Below, piece after piece: positions 50,970 to 60,724 of a stretch of DNA of 64,000 bases. The notes below the pieces were generated by a model. It made no database searches. It worked only from the letters and a program-made list of their open reading frames with translations, and was not told where the DNA came from. The stretch covers positions 5,153,001 through 5,217,000 of the forward strand of contig NZ_CP053021.1 of the NCBI RefSeq assembly GCF_013001025.1. The letters are read 5' to 3'. Position 1 is the first letter of the stretch. Every line of letters begins with the position of its first letter. The position numbers and the translations under genes were made by a program. The DNA is from Sphingobium yanoikuyae. Its GTDB lineage: Bacteria; Pseudomonadota; Alphaproteobacteria; Sphingomonadales; Sphingomonadaceae.

Positions 50970-51520
50970 TGCGAATATTTCCCTCTGTGACCATATTGCC
51001 ACAGCCAGTGCCGTTGACTGGCGGGTGATGCGCGTTGCGGGTGCGGTCGGTCGAAGCATCCCTCGGCCTGCTTCCGCGCGCGCACGCAAACCGGATCGTC
51101 AAATAATGTTTCAAGTCAATGTTATGAAAGCGCAAAAATAGAAATTCGGAATTTGTTCCACGCGGATGCTGATTTTTGTTTCACAACAACAGGGTGCGTC
51201 ATGGCGAAGTGTGTTGGAAATCTATAGCTGTCCTGACTCAAGTGGATCGCGTTAACACTTTCCGTCTTCGCCTTCGTTTCGTCGCAACATCCGCTCATCT
51301 GGCCTGCGCAACACGGCCGGAACACGGGCTGTTCATGCAGCAGAAAGCCGGACACGAACAGGCAATGTGTCTGGCGCATCCCACGGCGCCAAGACGTCAA
51401 AATTTATGAAGGTCAGAAGAAGGGGGTTCTGACGGCCGGAAACGCCACCAGGCGGCCGCCGTCGGACGACAAGCTGCAATGCTGCAGGCCCGACCGATCG
51501 AGAAGTGAAGGAGCAGCGTG
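50970..51520. other. Long intergenic region between siderophore receptor and OmpA-like gene
   Basis: About 550 bases between two divergent genes, more AT-rich than flanking DNA. Several short frames exist (for example 51122-51400, minus) but none has a good start or family. The OmpA-like gene's promoter should lie here; a GAAGGAG ribosome site is at 51508-51514. I see no RNA gene or clear operator in the 51000-51500 part. Confidence 0.5.
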
Positions 51521-52396
51521 ATGCCTATCATGTTCAAAAACCAAAAATATCTTGTGATGCTTGCCCTGCTGGCCGGGGCTGCCCCGGCCGCCGTCGTGGC
51601 GCAGGACCAGGCCCAGGACGCGCCGCCGGCCGATGTGTCGGCCAGCGTCGCCATGCCGGCCGCCGAACTGACGGAGGGGCCCGAGATCAAGGGCATCATC
51701 TCCGCGCGCAGCGGCGACCGGATGCAGGTGACCGCCGCCGACGGCAGCAAGAGCGTCATCACCATCAATGACGATACCAAGATCAGCGCCAGCAAGGGCC
51801 TGTTCGGCCTTGGCCGCGACCATCTGGCCGCGACGTCACTGCTGAACGGTCTGCCGGTGACGGTGAAGACCCTGCAGGCCGGCGAAGGGCTGCTTGCCAG
51901 CAAGATCGCCCTGCAGAACAAGGATCTCAAGACCGCGTCGATGATCAACAACGGCACGGCCCAGCGGTTCGATGAACAGACCGCCGCGACCGAGGCGCTG
52001 CGCGGCCGCATGGGTGAGATCGACCAGTATAATGTGAAGGGCACGACCAACGTCAATTTCGACACCGGCAAGGCGGTACTGTCGGATCAGGCGAAGAATG
52101 ACCTCTGCGCCGCGGCGACCTCGGCCAATGGCATGAGCAACGCGCTGCTGCTGGTCGTGGGCTATACCGACTCCACCGGTGGCGAGGAGCTGAATCAGGA
52201 ACTGAGCGAAAAGCGTGCCTCGCGCGTGGTCAATTATCTGCAGCAGGCGTGCGGCTGGAAGCCCTATCGCATGCTGACCCCCACCGGCATGGCCGAGGCC
52301 GATCCGGTGGCCAGCAACGACACGATCGAGGGCAAGGCGCAGAATCGCCGCGTCGCGGTCAATATCCTCGTCAGCAAGGCCGTCGACGGCCTCTGA
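51521..52396 (+). CDS. OmpA family outer-membrane/peptidoglycan-binding protein
   Basis: 291 residues. Signal peptide ending near VVAQD. The first half (EIKGIISARSGDRMQVTAAD, NGLPVTVKTLQAGEG) looks like an OB-like or DUF5666-type beta domain. The C-terminal OmpA domain has TNVNFDTGKAVLSDQAK, GYTDSTGGEELNQELSEKRA and IEGKAQNRRVAV, with the Asp and Arg that bind diaminopimelate in peptidoglycan. There is no beta-barrel domain. GGAG is 7 bases before the ATG; a GTG three bases earlier is an alternative. Confidence 0.88.
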   Translation: MPIMFKNQKYLVMLALLAGAAPAAVVAQDQAQDAPPADVSASVAMPAAELTEGPEIKGIISARSGDRMQVTAADGSKSVITINDDTKISASKGLFGLGRDHLAATSLLNGLPVTVKTLQAGEGLLASKIALQNKDLKTASMINNGTAQRFDEQTAATEALRGRMGEIDQYNVKGTTNVNFDTGKAVLSDQAKNDLCAAATSANGMSNALLLVVGYTDSTGGEELNQELSEKRASRVVNYLQQACGWKPYRMLTPTGMAEADPVASNDTIEGKAQNRRVAVNILVSKAVDGL

Positions 52397-52595
52397 CACT
52401 TGCGGGGTGGGCCCTTGCCCACCCCCATTTTTTGCGCGTCGATCGCGCGACTTCGCAAAAATCTCCTATTGCGAAGTCGTGACTGCGGACCGGCAGCGGC
52501 GCAAATGCGTCCTCTGCGACACTATATATTTTGCAGCTTTCGCAAGCGCGCCAAGCCGCTTCACCCCCCGCCGCAGCTCTGCTACAGGCGCGGCC

Positions 52596-54464
52596 ATGCT
52601 TAACTTGAACGGTATCACCGTGCGCCTGGGCGGCCGCACCATCCTCGACCGCGCCGGCGCCGCACTGCCGCCGCGCAGCCGCGTCGGCCTCATCGGCCGC
52701 AACGGCGCGGGCAAGTCGACCCTGATGAAGGTGATGATCGGCCAGCTCGACCCGGACGAGGGCAGTTGCGACATGCCGCGCGACACCCGTCTGGGCTATA
52801 TCGCCCAGGAAGCCCCCTCGGGCACCGCGACCCCGTTCGACACCGTGCTCGCCGCCGACAAGGAACGCGCCGAATTGATGGCGGAGGCGGAGCATACCGA
52901 AGATCCCGATCGGCTCGGCCATATCTATGAGCGGCTGACCACGATCGATGCCTATACCGCGCCTGCGCGCGCAGCCCGCATCCTCGTTGGCCTGGGCTTT
53001 GACGAGGAAATGCAGGGCCGTCCGCTCGACAGCTATTCGGGCGGCTGGAAGATGCGCGTTGCCTTGGCGGCGCTGCTCTTCTCCAACCCGGACCTGCTGC
53101 TGCTCGACGAACCGTCGAACCATCTCGATCTCGAAGCGACCCTCTGGCTGGAGAATTTCCTCAAGGCCTATCGCGGCACCGTGGTCATCATCAGCCATGA
53201 GCGCGATCTGCTCAACAATGTGGTCGACTATATCCTGCATCTCGAAGGCGGGAAGGTGACCCTTTATCCCGGCGGCTATGACGCGTTCGAGCGCCAGCGC
53301 GCCGAACGGCTGGCCCAGCAGGAAGCGGCGCGCGCCAAGCAGCAGGCCGAGCGCGAGAAGCTGCAGGATTATGTCGCCCGCAACTCGGCCCGCGCCTCGA
53401 CCGCGAAGCAGGCCCAGTCGCGCGCCAAGGCGCTGGCCAAGATGCAGCCCATTGCCGCTGCGATCGAAGACCCCAGCCTGCATTTCGGTTTCCCCAGCCC
53501 CGCCGAACTGCGCCCGCCGCTCATCACCATGGACATGGCCTCGGTCGGCTATGACGACACGCCGATCCTGCGCCGGGTCAATCTGCGCATCGATCCCGAC
53601 GATCGCCTCGCGCTGCTCGGCCGCAACGGCAACGGCAAGACCACGCTGGCCCGCCTGATCGCGGCGCAGCTGGCGCCGATGGAAGGCGCCATCAACAGTT
53701 CGGCCAAGATGAATGTCGGTTATTTCACCCAATATCAGGTGGAGGAACTGGACGTCACCGACACGCCGCTGGAGCATATGACCCGCGTCATGAAGGGCGC
53801 GACGCCCGGTGCGGTGCGTGCCCAGCTTGGCCGTTTCGGCTTTTCCGGCGAGCGCGCGACGCAGAAGGTCGGCTCCATGTCGGGTGGCGAGCGCGCGCGT
53901 CTGGCGCTGGCGCTCATCACCCGCGATGCGCCGCATCTGCTGATCCTCGACGAACCGACCAACCATCTGGACGTCGACAGCCGCGAGGCGCTGGTGCAGG
54001 CGCTCAACGAATATTCGGGCGCCGTCGTCATCGTCAGTCACGACCGCCACATGATCGAACTGGTCGCCGACCGGCTGGTGCTGGTCGACAATGGCACGGC
54101 CCAGCCGTTCGACGGCAGCCTGGATGACTATACCGACATCATCCTGCGCAAGGCGGACGGCAATCCGTCGGGCGGCGATGCGCCCAAGGTCGATCGCAAG
54201 GCGGACAAGAAGGCTGCCGCCGAATGGCGCGAGAAGCAGAAGACGCTCAAGAACGCCGTCAACAAGGCCGAGCGCGAGATGTCCACGCTGATCGCCGAGC
54301 GCAAGCGCATCGACGCCATACTGTCCGATCCCAGGAGCGCAACCGGCGCCGAGGCGAAGATGACCACCAGCGAACTGATGGTGAAGCGTGCATCGGTGGA
54401 GAAGAAGCTGGAAGCGGCCGAGGAAGTCTGGATGGAAGCCGGCGCCGCGCTGGAAGCGGGCTGA
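52596..54464 (+). CDS. ABC-F family ATP-binding protein (Uup/YheS-like)
   Basis: 622 residues with two ATP-binding cassettes and no membrane domain. First: GRNGAGKST, SYSGGWKMRVALA, LLLLDEPSNHLD. Linker: basic, with ARAKQQAEREKLQ. Second: GRNGNGKTT, MSGGERARLALAL, LLILDEPTNHLD. A C-terminal coiled-coil arm (AEWREKQKTLKNAVNKAERE and beyond) is seen. ABC-F proteins act on ribosomes, often in stress or antibiotic protection, or in Uup-like roles. A weak or absent ribosome site precedes the ATG. Confidence 0.92.
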   Translation: MLNLNGITVRLGGRTILDRAGAALPPRSRVGLIGRNGAGKSTLMKVMIGQLDPDEGSCDMPRDTRLGYIAQEAPSGTATPFDTVLAADKERAELMAEAEHTEDPDRLGHIYERLTTIDAYTAPARAARILVGLGFDEEMQGRPLDSYSGGWKMRVALAALLFSNPDLLLLDEPSNHLDLEATLWLENFLKAYRGTVVIISHERDLLNNVVDYILHLEGGKVTLYPGGYDAFERQRAERLAQQEAARAKQQAEREKLQDYVARNSARASTAKQAQSRAKALAKMQPIAAAIEDPSLHFGFPSPAELRPPLITMDMASVGYDDTPILRRVNLRIDPDDRLALLGRNGNGKTTLARLIAAQLAPMEGAINSSAKMNVGYFTQYQVEELDVTDTPLEHMTRVMKGATPGAVRAQLGRFGFSGERATQKVGSMSGGERARLALALITRDAPHLLILDEPTNHLDVDSREALVQALNEYSGAVVIVSHDRHMIELVADRLVLVDNGTAQPFDGSLDDYTDIILRKADGNPSGGDAPKVDRKADKKAAAEWREKQKTLKNAVNKAEREMSTLIAERKRIDAILSDPRSATGAEAKMTTSELMVKRASVEKKLEAAEEVWMEAGAALEAG

Positions 54465-54475
54465 TTCTCCGGCTT

Positions 54476-54539
54476 TAGACCCTGATTCACGCCATCGGTG
54501 AAAGCGCGGAGCGCTTCCACCTCAGACGATCAGGGTCTA
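54476..54539. repeat. 64-bp palindromic element between convergent genes
   Basis: TAGACCCTGAT (54476-54486) and ATCAGGGTCTA (54529-54539) form a perfect 11-bp stem. Inside, AAGCGC and GCGCTT pair in a second hairpin. The end of the AI-2E-type permease gene (its TAG stop) lies in the right arm. It may be a dispersed repeat and also a bidirectional terminator. Confidence 0.75.
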
Positions 54540-55631
54540 GAATGTCAGCGGTGGCGCGCCCGCTTCGTTGGAGCGGGTGCGGATCACGATCTGCCAGGTG
54601 GCGATGAACAGGGCGGCGATCACCGGCCCGATGACGATGCCGTTGAAGCCGAACAATTGCAGCCCGCCGAGCGTGGTGATCAGCACCACATAGTCGGGGA
54701 TGCGGGTGTCGCGGCCGACCAGGATCGGGCGCAGCAGATTGTCGACCATGCCGATCACGAACATGCCGCAGAAGATCAGGATCAGCCCCTTCCAGATCGC
54801 GCCGGTCGCCAGCAGATAGATCGCCACCGGCGCCCAGATGAGGCCGGTGCCGACGGCCGGCAGCAGCGAGAAGAAGCCCATCATCACGCCCCACAGCAGC
54901 GCGCCGGAAATGCCCAGTGCGCCGAACACCAGCCCGCCGATCAGCCCCTGCAGGATGGCGACGACGATGCTGCCCTTGATCGTCGCACGGATGACGATGA
55001 CGAATTGCCGCATCAGCGCGCGGCGATGCAGCACCCGCAGCGGCGCGGCCCGGTCCAGCTTGCGCGTCAGGTCGAGCCCGTCGCGCAACAGGAAGAAGGT
55101 GAGATAGAGCATCACCGTCAGCGCGATGATGAAGCTGAAGGCGCCCTGGCCGATCAGGAAGGCCTGGGCCGCGACGGTGCGGAAACTGGCGGTCAGGCCG
55201 TCGGTCAGCAGCCGCTGGACCGCCGCGAAATTGGATATGCCCAGCCGCCGCAGGCCGATCGACGCCCAGTCGGGCAGCGCCGCCTGGAACTGCGCGAACA
55301 TGTGCGGAATGTTGATCTTCCCCACATTGATCTGGGCGTAGAGCGCGGTCGCTTCCTGCACCAGCGCGATCGACAGGATGATGGCCGGCACGATGACGAT
55401 CGCGATGATCAGCAGCAGCGTCAGCAGCGCGGCGCTGTTGCGATGACCGGGGATCAGCTTGAGCAGCCCCTGGTTCACCGGGATGAACAGGATGGCGACG
55501 ATCACGCCCCAGAGGATCGCCCCGAAAAAGGGCTCGACCACCAGCGCGAAGGCGATGGAAACCAGCACCACCAGGGCGACGAACACCCCATCCTCAATCT
55601 GCGTTCGGCGATGCCGGCTCTGTCTTTCCAT
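54537..55631 (-). CDS. AI-2E family transporter (PerM/YdiK-like permease)
   Basis: 364 residues with about eight hydrophobic segments (VFVALVVLVSIAFALVVEPF, LLTLLLIIAIVIVPAIIL, FSFIIALTVMLYLTFFLLRD, GSIVVAILQGLIGGLVFGAL, GIVIGPVIAALFIATWQI). The motif GLIGGLVFGALGISGALLWG is typical of the PF01594 family. Members export autoinducer-2, sodium or other solutes; the substrate here is unknown. The stop codon is inside the palindromic repeat. Confidence 0.88.
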   Translation of the reverse strand: MERQSRHRRTQIEDGVFVALVVLVSIAFALVVEPFFGAILWGVIVAILFIPVNQGLLKLIPGHRNSAALLTLLLIIAIVIVPAIILSIALVQEATALYAQINVGKINIPHMFAQFQAALPDWASIGLRRLGISNFAAVQRLLTDGLTASFRTVAAQAFLIGQGAFSFIIALTVMLYLTFFLLRDGLDLTRKLDRAAPLRVLHRRALMRQFVIVIRATIKGSIVVAILQGLIGGLVFGALGISGALLWGVMMGFFSLLPAVGTGLIWAPVAIYLLATGAIWKGLILIFCGMFVIGMVDNLLRPILVGRDTRIPDYVVLITTLGGLQLFGFNGIVIGPVIAALFIATWQIVIRTRSNEAGAPPLTF

Positions 55632-55680
55632 GTCCGCTTCTTGGCAGAAACCGTTATGTTAATCCATGCATCGCATGGCC

Positions 55681-56925
55681 TTATTGCGCCTTGGCGTCAA
55701 AGCTGAAGGTCACCATCACTTTGGGATCAAGGCCGGTGCTGCTGTCGCCATTGCCCACGCCAAAGGGCAGGCGGGCGACGCTGGCCGATCCGCTGACCTT
55801 GCGGCTTGTGCCGCTGCCCGACAGGGTGAAGCGGATCGCCTGCGGCTTGGCCACGCCCTTCAGCGTCAGCGTGCCATGGGCGCGATAGCCGTTGGCACCG
55901 CTCTTCTCCGCACCTTTGGCAACGAAGGTCGCGGTCGGGTGGGCGGCGCTGCCAAAGAATTCGTCGCCCGGCAACATGCCGTCCTTATAGGCGTCGCCGA
56001 CGCTGGCCGATGCCATGTCGATCGTTACCTTGATGTCGGCGCTTTCGGGATGGTCGGGGTCCATCACGATCTTCGCGGTCCATTTCGAGAAACTGCCGCT
56101 GATCGTCTCGCCGCTGTTGCCGACCGAAAAGCCGATCCGGCCGCCGGGTTGCACGGCCCATGCGGGCGGTGGGCCGGCCGGTTCCTCGGCGACGGCGGCG
56201 GTCTCGTTCGCAGCCGGGGCGGCGGCATTGGCGCTCGCATTGCTCGCGGCTTCGACGGCTTCATCCTCGACCGGCGCCGCGTCTGCCTCGACCGCATTGG
56301 CCGCAGGCGTGACGGGCACAGCGGGCGCTGCGCCGGGCAGGATCGCCCGGCCCAGAGCGAAGCCCGCCAGAATCAAGGCTGGCAATCCCAGCAGCAAGGC
56401 TGTCGAACGGCCCGGCACCATCCGCCAGATCAGCCCGTCGCGCATCAGCACATGATGGCGCAGCGCGCCCGCGACATGCAGCGCGACCAGCGCGATGCCG
56501 ATCCAGGCGAGCAGGCTGTGGCCGCCTTCGGCCAGGCCATGGCTCGCCATCGGCAGCGGCAGATGGGGCAGGGGAATGACGCCGAAGAACAGGGTCGGCA
56601 CCTTGACCTTGGCGGTCGATACCAGCGCCCAGCCGGTCAGCGGCGCGCCCAGCATGAAGGCATAGAGGCCGACATGAACGCCGGAGGCGAGCGCGCCCTG
56701 CCAGCCGCCCTCCAGCTTGGCCGGACGCGGCTTCCACCAGCGCACGGCAATGCGCAGCAGGGTCAGCAGCAGCACGGTGATGCCGATCGACTTGTGCAAC
56801 TGGAACAGCGCAAAGCCGCGCGCGCCCAAACTGCCCAGCGCCCAGCCGACGGCGATCTGGAAGGCGAGCAGGGCGGCGATCGCCCAGTGCAAGGTGATGG
56901 CGGCCAGGCTGTAACGCTGCGGCAT
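55681..56925 (-). CDS. Cytochrome b561-YceI domain fusion protein
   Basis: 414 residues. The N-terminal half is a di-heme b561 membrane domain with four helices and heme-binding histidines (LHWAI His13, QLHKSIG His44, and HVGLY, LAWIGIALVALHV). An Ala/Glu-rich linker (about 205-250) follows. The C-terminal YceI domain (RIGFSVGNSGETISGSFSKW, ADIKVTIDMASASVG, GTLTLKGVAKPQAIRFTL) is a lipocalin-like fold that binds isoprenoids such as quinones. In many genomes these are separate adjacent genes; here one protein is made. It likely transfers electrons between quinone and a periplasmic partner. Confidence 0.9.
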   Translation of the reverse strand: MPQRYSLAAITLHWAIAALLAFQIAVGWALGSLGARGFALFQLHKSIGITVLLLTLLRIAVRWWKPRPAKLEGGWQGALASGVHVGLYAFMLGAPLTGWALVSTAKVKVPTLFFGVIPLPHLPLPMASHGLAEGGHSLLAWIGIALVALHVAGALRHHVLMRDGLIWRMVPGRSTALLLGLPALILAGFALGRAILPGAAPAVPVTPAANAVEADAAPVEDEAVEAASNASANAAAPAANETAAVAEEPAGPPPAWAVQPGGRIGFSVGNSGETISGSFSKWTAKIVMDPDHPESADIKVTIDMASASVGDAYKDGMLPGDEFFGSAAHPTATFVAKGAEKSGANGYRAHGTLTLKGVAKPQAIRFTLSGSGTSRKVSGSASVARLPFGVGNGDSSTGLDPKVMVTFSFDAKAQ

Positions 56926-57028
56926 ATGGACTACCCCGAAAATGACCCTGTTGGATTGGGCGCAAAATTATGTCGCGGGGGTAATGAAGTCCATCGTCGC
57001 AGCCGGAAACGATCCGTTGCCGGGTGGA

Positions 57029-58369
57029 TCAGTGCAGGTCGATCGGCGCCGCCTCCGCGTTGGGCAGGCTGGCGCCCATCGCCTTGGCCAGGGTGGGCGC
57101 GATCGCGCGCATGTCGATCAGGCCCAGATCCTTGCCCGGCTTCACCCCCGGTCCCATCGCCATGAAGGTGGCGCGCAGATTGGCCGGTCCGGGGAAATAG
57201 CCGTGCATCCCCTTGACCGGTGTCGGCGCGACCAGCGGCGCATTGGCACCGCGGAAGATGTCGGTGACGAAGCCGGGCTTGAGGTTGATCGTGAAGGCAG
57301 CCTGCGGATTGCCACCAAGCTTCGCCATTTCCGCCCGGTCGACGATGCACTCGATGCCGTTGGCGGGATTGGCGGCCAGCCTGTCGAGCAAGGCCTTCAC
57401 CTTGTCGGCCAGCATCTTGTCGTCGGGCCGGGCGAGCATGATCGCGGCCGATCCCCCGCCAATCCAGGGCATGGCCTGCCAGGCCGCGACCTTGCCGTCC
57501 GCGCCCAGGGTGATGAGGCCGGCGTCGATGAAGGGGCGGAACAGGTTGAGGCCGCTATGCGTCGCCTCGAACCCATGGTCGCTGACCAGCGCGATCAGCG
57601 CGTCGGGATGGGCCTTGCGCTCGGCGGCGACCAGGTCGCCGACGATCGCGTCGATCTTTTCCAGCACCCCTTTGGCGGCCGGCGTATCCGGGCCGCTGCC
57701 ATGCTGCTCATGGTCCAGTGCGGTGAGGTAGACGGTCAGGAAATCAGGCTGGTGCGCGGCGATCAGGGCGGTGGCGAACCGACCCCTGTTCTGGTCACCG
57801 GACAGGCTTTCATCGATCCCCATGGCATAGGGCTGGCCAACCGCCCGTTCCAGCTCCGCCTTCAGCCCCGGCGTCGCCAGCGCGTCCAGCAATCGCGCGT
57901 CATCGGCATGGCCGGTGCGCCAGATTTGCGGCAGGTTCCAGCTTATGCCCCTGGCGGCGACGCTGACCGGCCAGTGGACATTGCCGGTGGAAAGCCCGGC
58001 TTTTGCCGCCGCATCCCACAGCATCGGCACCTTCACATCCTGCGCATACCAGTACCAGCCGCCTTGGTTGATCTGCATCGGGTCGAAGCTGTTGTTGCTG
58101 ACGATGCCATGTCTGGCCGGCGACACGCCGGTCATCAGCGTGGTGTGGCTGGGATAGGTCAGGGTCGGCAATACGCCGGTGACGCCCGAGGCATGGGCGC
58201 CATCGGTCAGGAACCGGCGCAGATTGGGCAAGGCAAGGCCGCGCTTGTCCGCCTCCAGCACGTCGCCGGGGCGCAGCCCGTCGATCGAGATCAGCAGCAC
58301 CGGCTCGGCCAGCGCCGGGAGCGGCGTGATGGCGAGCAGGGCGGAGGCAAGCAGCGCGGCCTTGTTCAT
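57029..58369 (-). CDS. Exported nucleotide pyrophosphatase/phosphodiesterase (NPP, alkaline phosphatase superfamily)
   Basis: 446 residues with a signal peptide (ALLAITPLPALA). Catalytic features: LISIDGLRPG (metal Asp), LPTLTYPSHTTLMTGVSPARHG (nucleophile Thr, split here only for description as LPTLTYPSHTTL and MTGVSPARHG), ALDHEQHGSGPD and VSDHGFEATH (metal His/Asp). Enzymes of this type cleave phosphodiester or pyrophosphate bonds in nucleotides. The start codon is one base after the TonB receptor stop, so they form an operon: receptor plus phosphodiesterase. Confidence 0.9.
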   Translation of the reverse strand: MNKAALLASALLAITPLPALAEPVLLISIDGLRPGDVLEADKRGLALPNLRRFLTDGAHASGVTGVLPTLTYPSHTTLMTGVSPARHGIVSNNSFDPMQINQGGWYWYAQDVKVPMLWDAAAKAGLSTGNVHWPVSVAARGISWNLPQIWRTGHADDARLLDALATPGLKAELERAVGQPYAMGIDESLSGDQNRGRFATALIAAHQPDFLTVYLTALDHEQHGSGPDTPAAKGVLEKIDAIVGDLVAAERKAHPDALIALVSDHGFEATHSGLNLFRPFIDAGLITLGADGKVAAWQAMPWIGGGSAAIMLARPDDKMLADKVKALLDRLAANPANGIECIVDRAEMAKLGGNPQAAFTINLKPGFVTDIFRGANAPLVAPTPVKGMHGYFPGPANLRATFMAMGPGVKPGKDLGLIDMRAIAPTLAKAMGASLPNAEAAPIDLH

Positions 58370-58370
58370 C

Positions 58371-60641
58371 TTAGAAGCCCGCCTTGAGGGTGACGAAGAA
58401 TTGCTGCGGCGCACCGATCAGCAGCGTCTGCGCGTCGCCGCTATTGCCAAAGCCGCCCGATCCGATCGTGCTGATATATTTCTTGTCGAACAGGTTGCTG
58501 GCGTTGAGCTGCACTTCGATCTGGTCGGTGACGCGATAGCCGATCGAGGCGTCCACGATCACCCGGCCATTGACCGACGCATCGTTGGTGTAGCTGTAAT
58601 AGCGCTTCGACATATAGTTAGCGCCGATCCGGCCGAACAGCGGCCCCTGGTCATAATTGAGTTCGCCGCGCAGCATATGCTTGGGGCTGTCGACCACGGT
58701 CTTGCCCTTGATCGCCGCGACCAGCGTGCCGTCCGAGCTGTTGAGCACATCGTCGCGATAGGTGGCGTCGGTGTAGCTGTAGCTGGCATAGAGGCCGAAG
58801 CCCTGGCCCAGCTTCAGGTCGCCCGCCGCCTCGATGCCGACGGCGCGGACATTGCCGACATTCTGCAGCGCGGAGGCGAGGCCCAGGATCGGGCTGCCGA
58901 CCTGCACCGCCAGCAGGCGGTTGCGGAAATTGACCAGATAGGCGCCCAGCGTGCCGTTGAAGCGCGACGTGTTGTAGCGCAGGCCCAGTTCGTAAGTGTC
59001 GGAACTTTCCGGCTTCAGGTCGTCGCGGATCTGGTCGAAGCCGGCCTGGTTGGTGGAGAAGGGGCCGGTGGTGGTGGCGCTGGCAAAGGCCTTGGTCACC
59101 TGAGTGAAGCCACCGAAGATTTCCGCCTCGGGGCTCAGTTCGACGGCGAAGCCGGCATGCGGCTGGAACCAGTTCTCGGCCTTGATCTTGCCCTCGGGGA
59201 AGCTGCTCGACACGACCGCCTCGGCCTCGTTGGTGACCTTGAAGCCCTTCCAGCCCAGGTTGATCGTCAGCATGCCGAGATCGATTTTGTCGCGGACATA
59301 ATATTGGATCGTGTCGGTGGTGAAGTCGAACTCCCACTGGGTCGCGAACGGGTTCTTGGGATAGTCGCGGAAGGACAGGCCGGCTTCGGTGCGGCTCTTG
59401 AACGCATAGAAGCGGCGGGCCTGGTTGAACTTGTTATTCTCGTACCAGGCGCCGGCTTCCAGCGTCTGGACGCCGATCGTCGCATCGACGCTGCCGAAGG
59501 CGCCGATCCGATCCATGTCATATTCGGTGGTGCGGATCGACAGCGGCGAACCGCCGGTGGGGCTGGGGACGGACGGCGTCGCCCACAGGCCCATGCCGCT
59601 ATTACTGTGATAATAGCCCTTGATCTTGAAATTGGCATGATCGCCCAGCGGCGTGCTGTAGCCGATCGCACCCAGCCAGTCCTCGCGCAGGCCGGCGGCG
59701 TCATAATAGGCGTCCCAGACCGACGTCACATTGTCGGGATAGACGGTGCCGGCGGCGGCGTTGCTGACCGGCGCGCCGGTTTCGCCGCGATTATTGCCGA
59801 TGTCGGCATAGAGGACCGCCTTGGCATAGTCGGGCGACGTATTGTCCCATTTCCAGCCCAGGCGGTTGATCATCTCCATCGACATGTCCTGATAATCCTG
59901 CTCGCGGCGGTCCGAATAGCTCAGCCAGCCATCCAGCTTGCCGTCGCCGACCGGGATCACGACCTTGGCATTGACCATATGCTGGTCCTGCGTGCCCTGG
60001 CCCTTCCACTTGTCGGTCGAGCCGTATGCATAAGAGACATAGCCGCGAATGCCGTCGGCACTGCCCATGTTCAGCCGGGCGAAGGCGCGCCAGGTCTCGT
60101 CGCTGCCATAGGTGAGGTTGCCCTGTGCGCCCAGCGCATCGGCCGGATCCATCGAGAAGGTCTCGACCGTGCCGCCCAGATTGCCGGTCGACTGGGTGCC
60201 CAGCGAGCCCGAGCCCTGCGACACGCGGACGGTGCCGATATTCTCGCTGCTGATGGCGCGGGTGATGTGCAGGCCGTTATGATTGCCATAGCTCATGTCG
60301 CCCAGCGGAATGCCGTCGAAAGTGAAGCCGAGCTGGTTCTGGTTGAAGCTGCGGATGCTGACGCGCTGCGACCATTCATAGCTGCCGAACGGATCGGACG
60401 ATTGGAAATTGACGCTGGGCAGCTTCTCGATGGCTTTGAGCGCATTGGTGCCGGGCGTCAGGGTGACGAGGTCGCGGGTGGTGATTTCCTGGACCTGGCG
60501 GGTTTCGCCCCGGCCAAAGACGATGATGCCGGCGCTGTCCGCGTCGGCCGCGGCATCGGCGGCGGGCGCCATGTCCTGGGCAAGGGCGGGTGCGGCGATG
60601 CAGGCGGTCGAAGCGAGCAGCAGGCTGAGTGCGTGGCGCAT
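58371..60641 (-). CDS. TonB-dependent receptor paired with a phosphodiesterase
   Basis: 756 residues. Signal peptide (ALSLLLASTACIAAPALA). TonB-box-like DSAGIIVFGRGE, plug region ISSENIGTVRVSQGSGSLG, and a barrel that ends QQFFVTLKAGF. GGGGGATTTCACC precedes the ATG. Coupling to the NPP enzyme suggests uptake of phosphorylated organic compounds. A possible Pho box lies about 85-100 bases upstream, consistent with phosphate-starvation control (inference). Confidence 0.92.
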   Translation of the reverse strand: MRHALSLLLASTACIAAPALAQDMAPAADAAADADSAGIIVFGRGETRQVQEITTRDLVTLTPGTNALKAIEKLPSVNFQSSDPFGSYEWSQRVSIRSFNQNQLGFTFDGIPLGDMSYGNHNGLHITRAISSENIGTVRVSQGSGSLGTQSTGNLGGTVETFSMDPADALGAQGNLTYGSDETWRAFARLNMGSADGIRGYVSYAYGSTDKWKGQGTQDQHMVNAKVVIPVGDGKLDGWLSYSDRREQDYQDMSMEMINRLGWKWDNTSPDYAKAVLYADIGNNRGETGAPVSNAAAGTVYPDNVTSVWDAYYDAAGLREDWLGAIGYSTPLGDHANFKIKGYYHSNSGMGLWATPSVPSPTGGSPLSIRTTEYDMDRIGAFGSVDATIGVQTLEAGAWYENNKFNQARRFYAFKSRTEAGLSFRDYPKNPFATQWEFDFTTDTIQYYVRDKIDLGMLTINLGWKGFKVTNEAEAVVSSSFPEGKIKAENWFQPHAGFAVELSPEAEIFGGFTQVTKAFASATTTGPFSTNQAGFDQIRDDLKPESSDTYELGLRYNTSRFNGTLGAYLVNFRNRLLAVQVGSPILGLASALQNVGNVRAVGIEAAGDLKLGQGFGLYASYSYTDATYRDDVLNSSDGTLVAAIKGKTVVDSPKHMLRGELNYDQGPLFGRIGANYMSKRYYSYTNDASVNGRVIVDASIGYRVTDQIEVQLNASNLFDKKYISTIGSGGFGNSGDAQTLLIGAPQQFFVTLKAGF

Positions 60642-60724
60642 GGTGAAATCCCCCAATCATATGTGATTGGCGGGCGCTCTAGGCTGGGCATGTTGCACTG
60701 CAATGTGACTATCGCGACGCTGCG

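Noticed and set aside
51122..51400. 92-codon minus-strand frame in the intergenic region
   Set aside because: No good ribosome site, no domain, and its Cys/His-rich sequence looks random.
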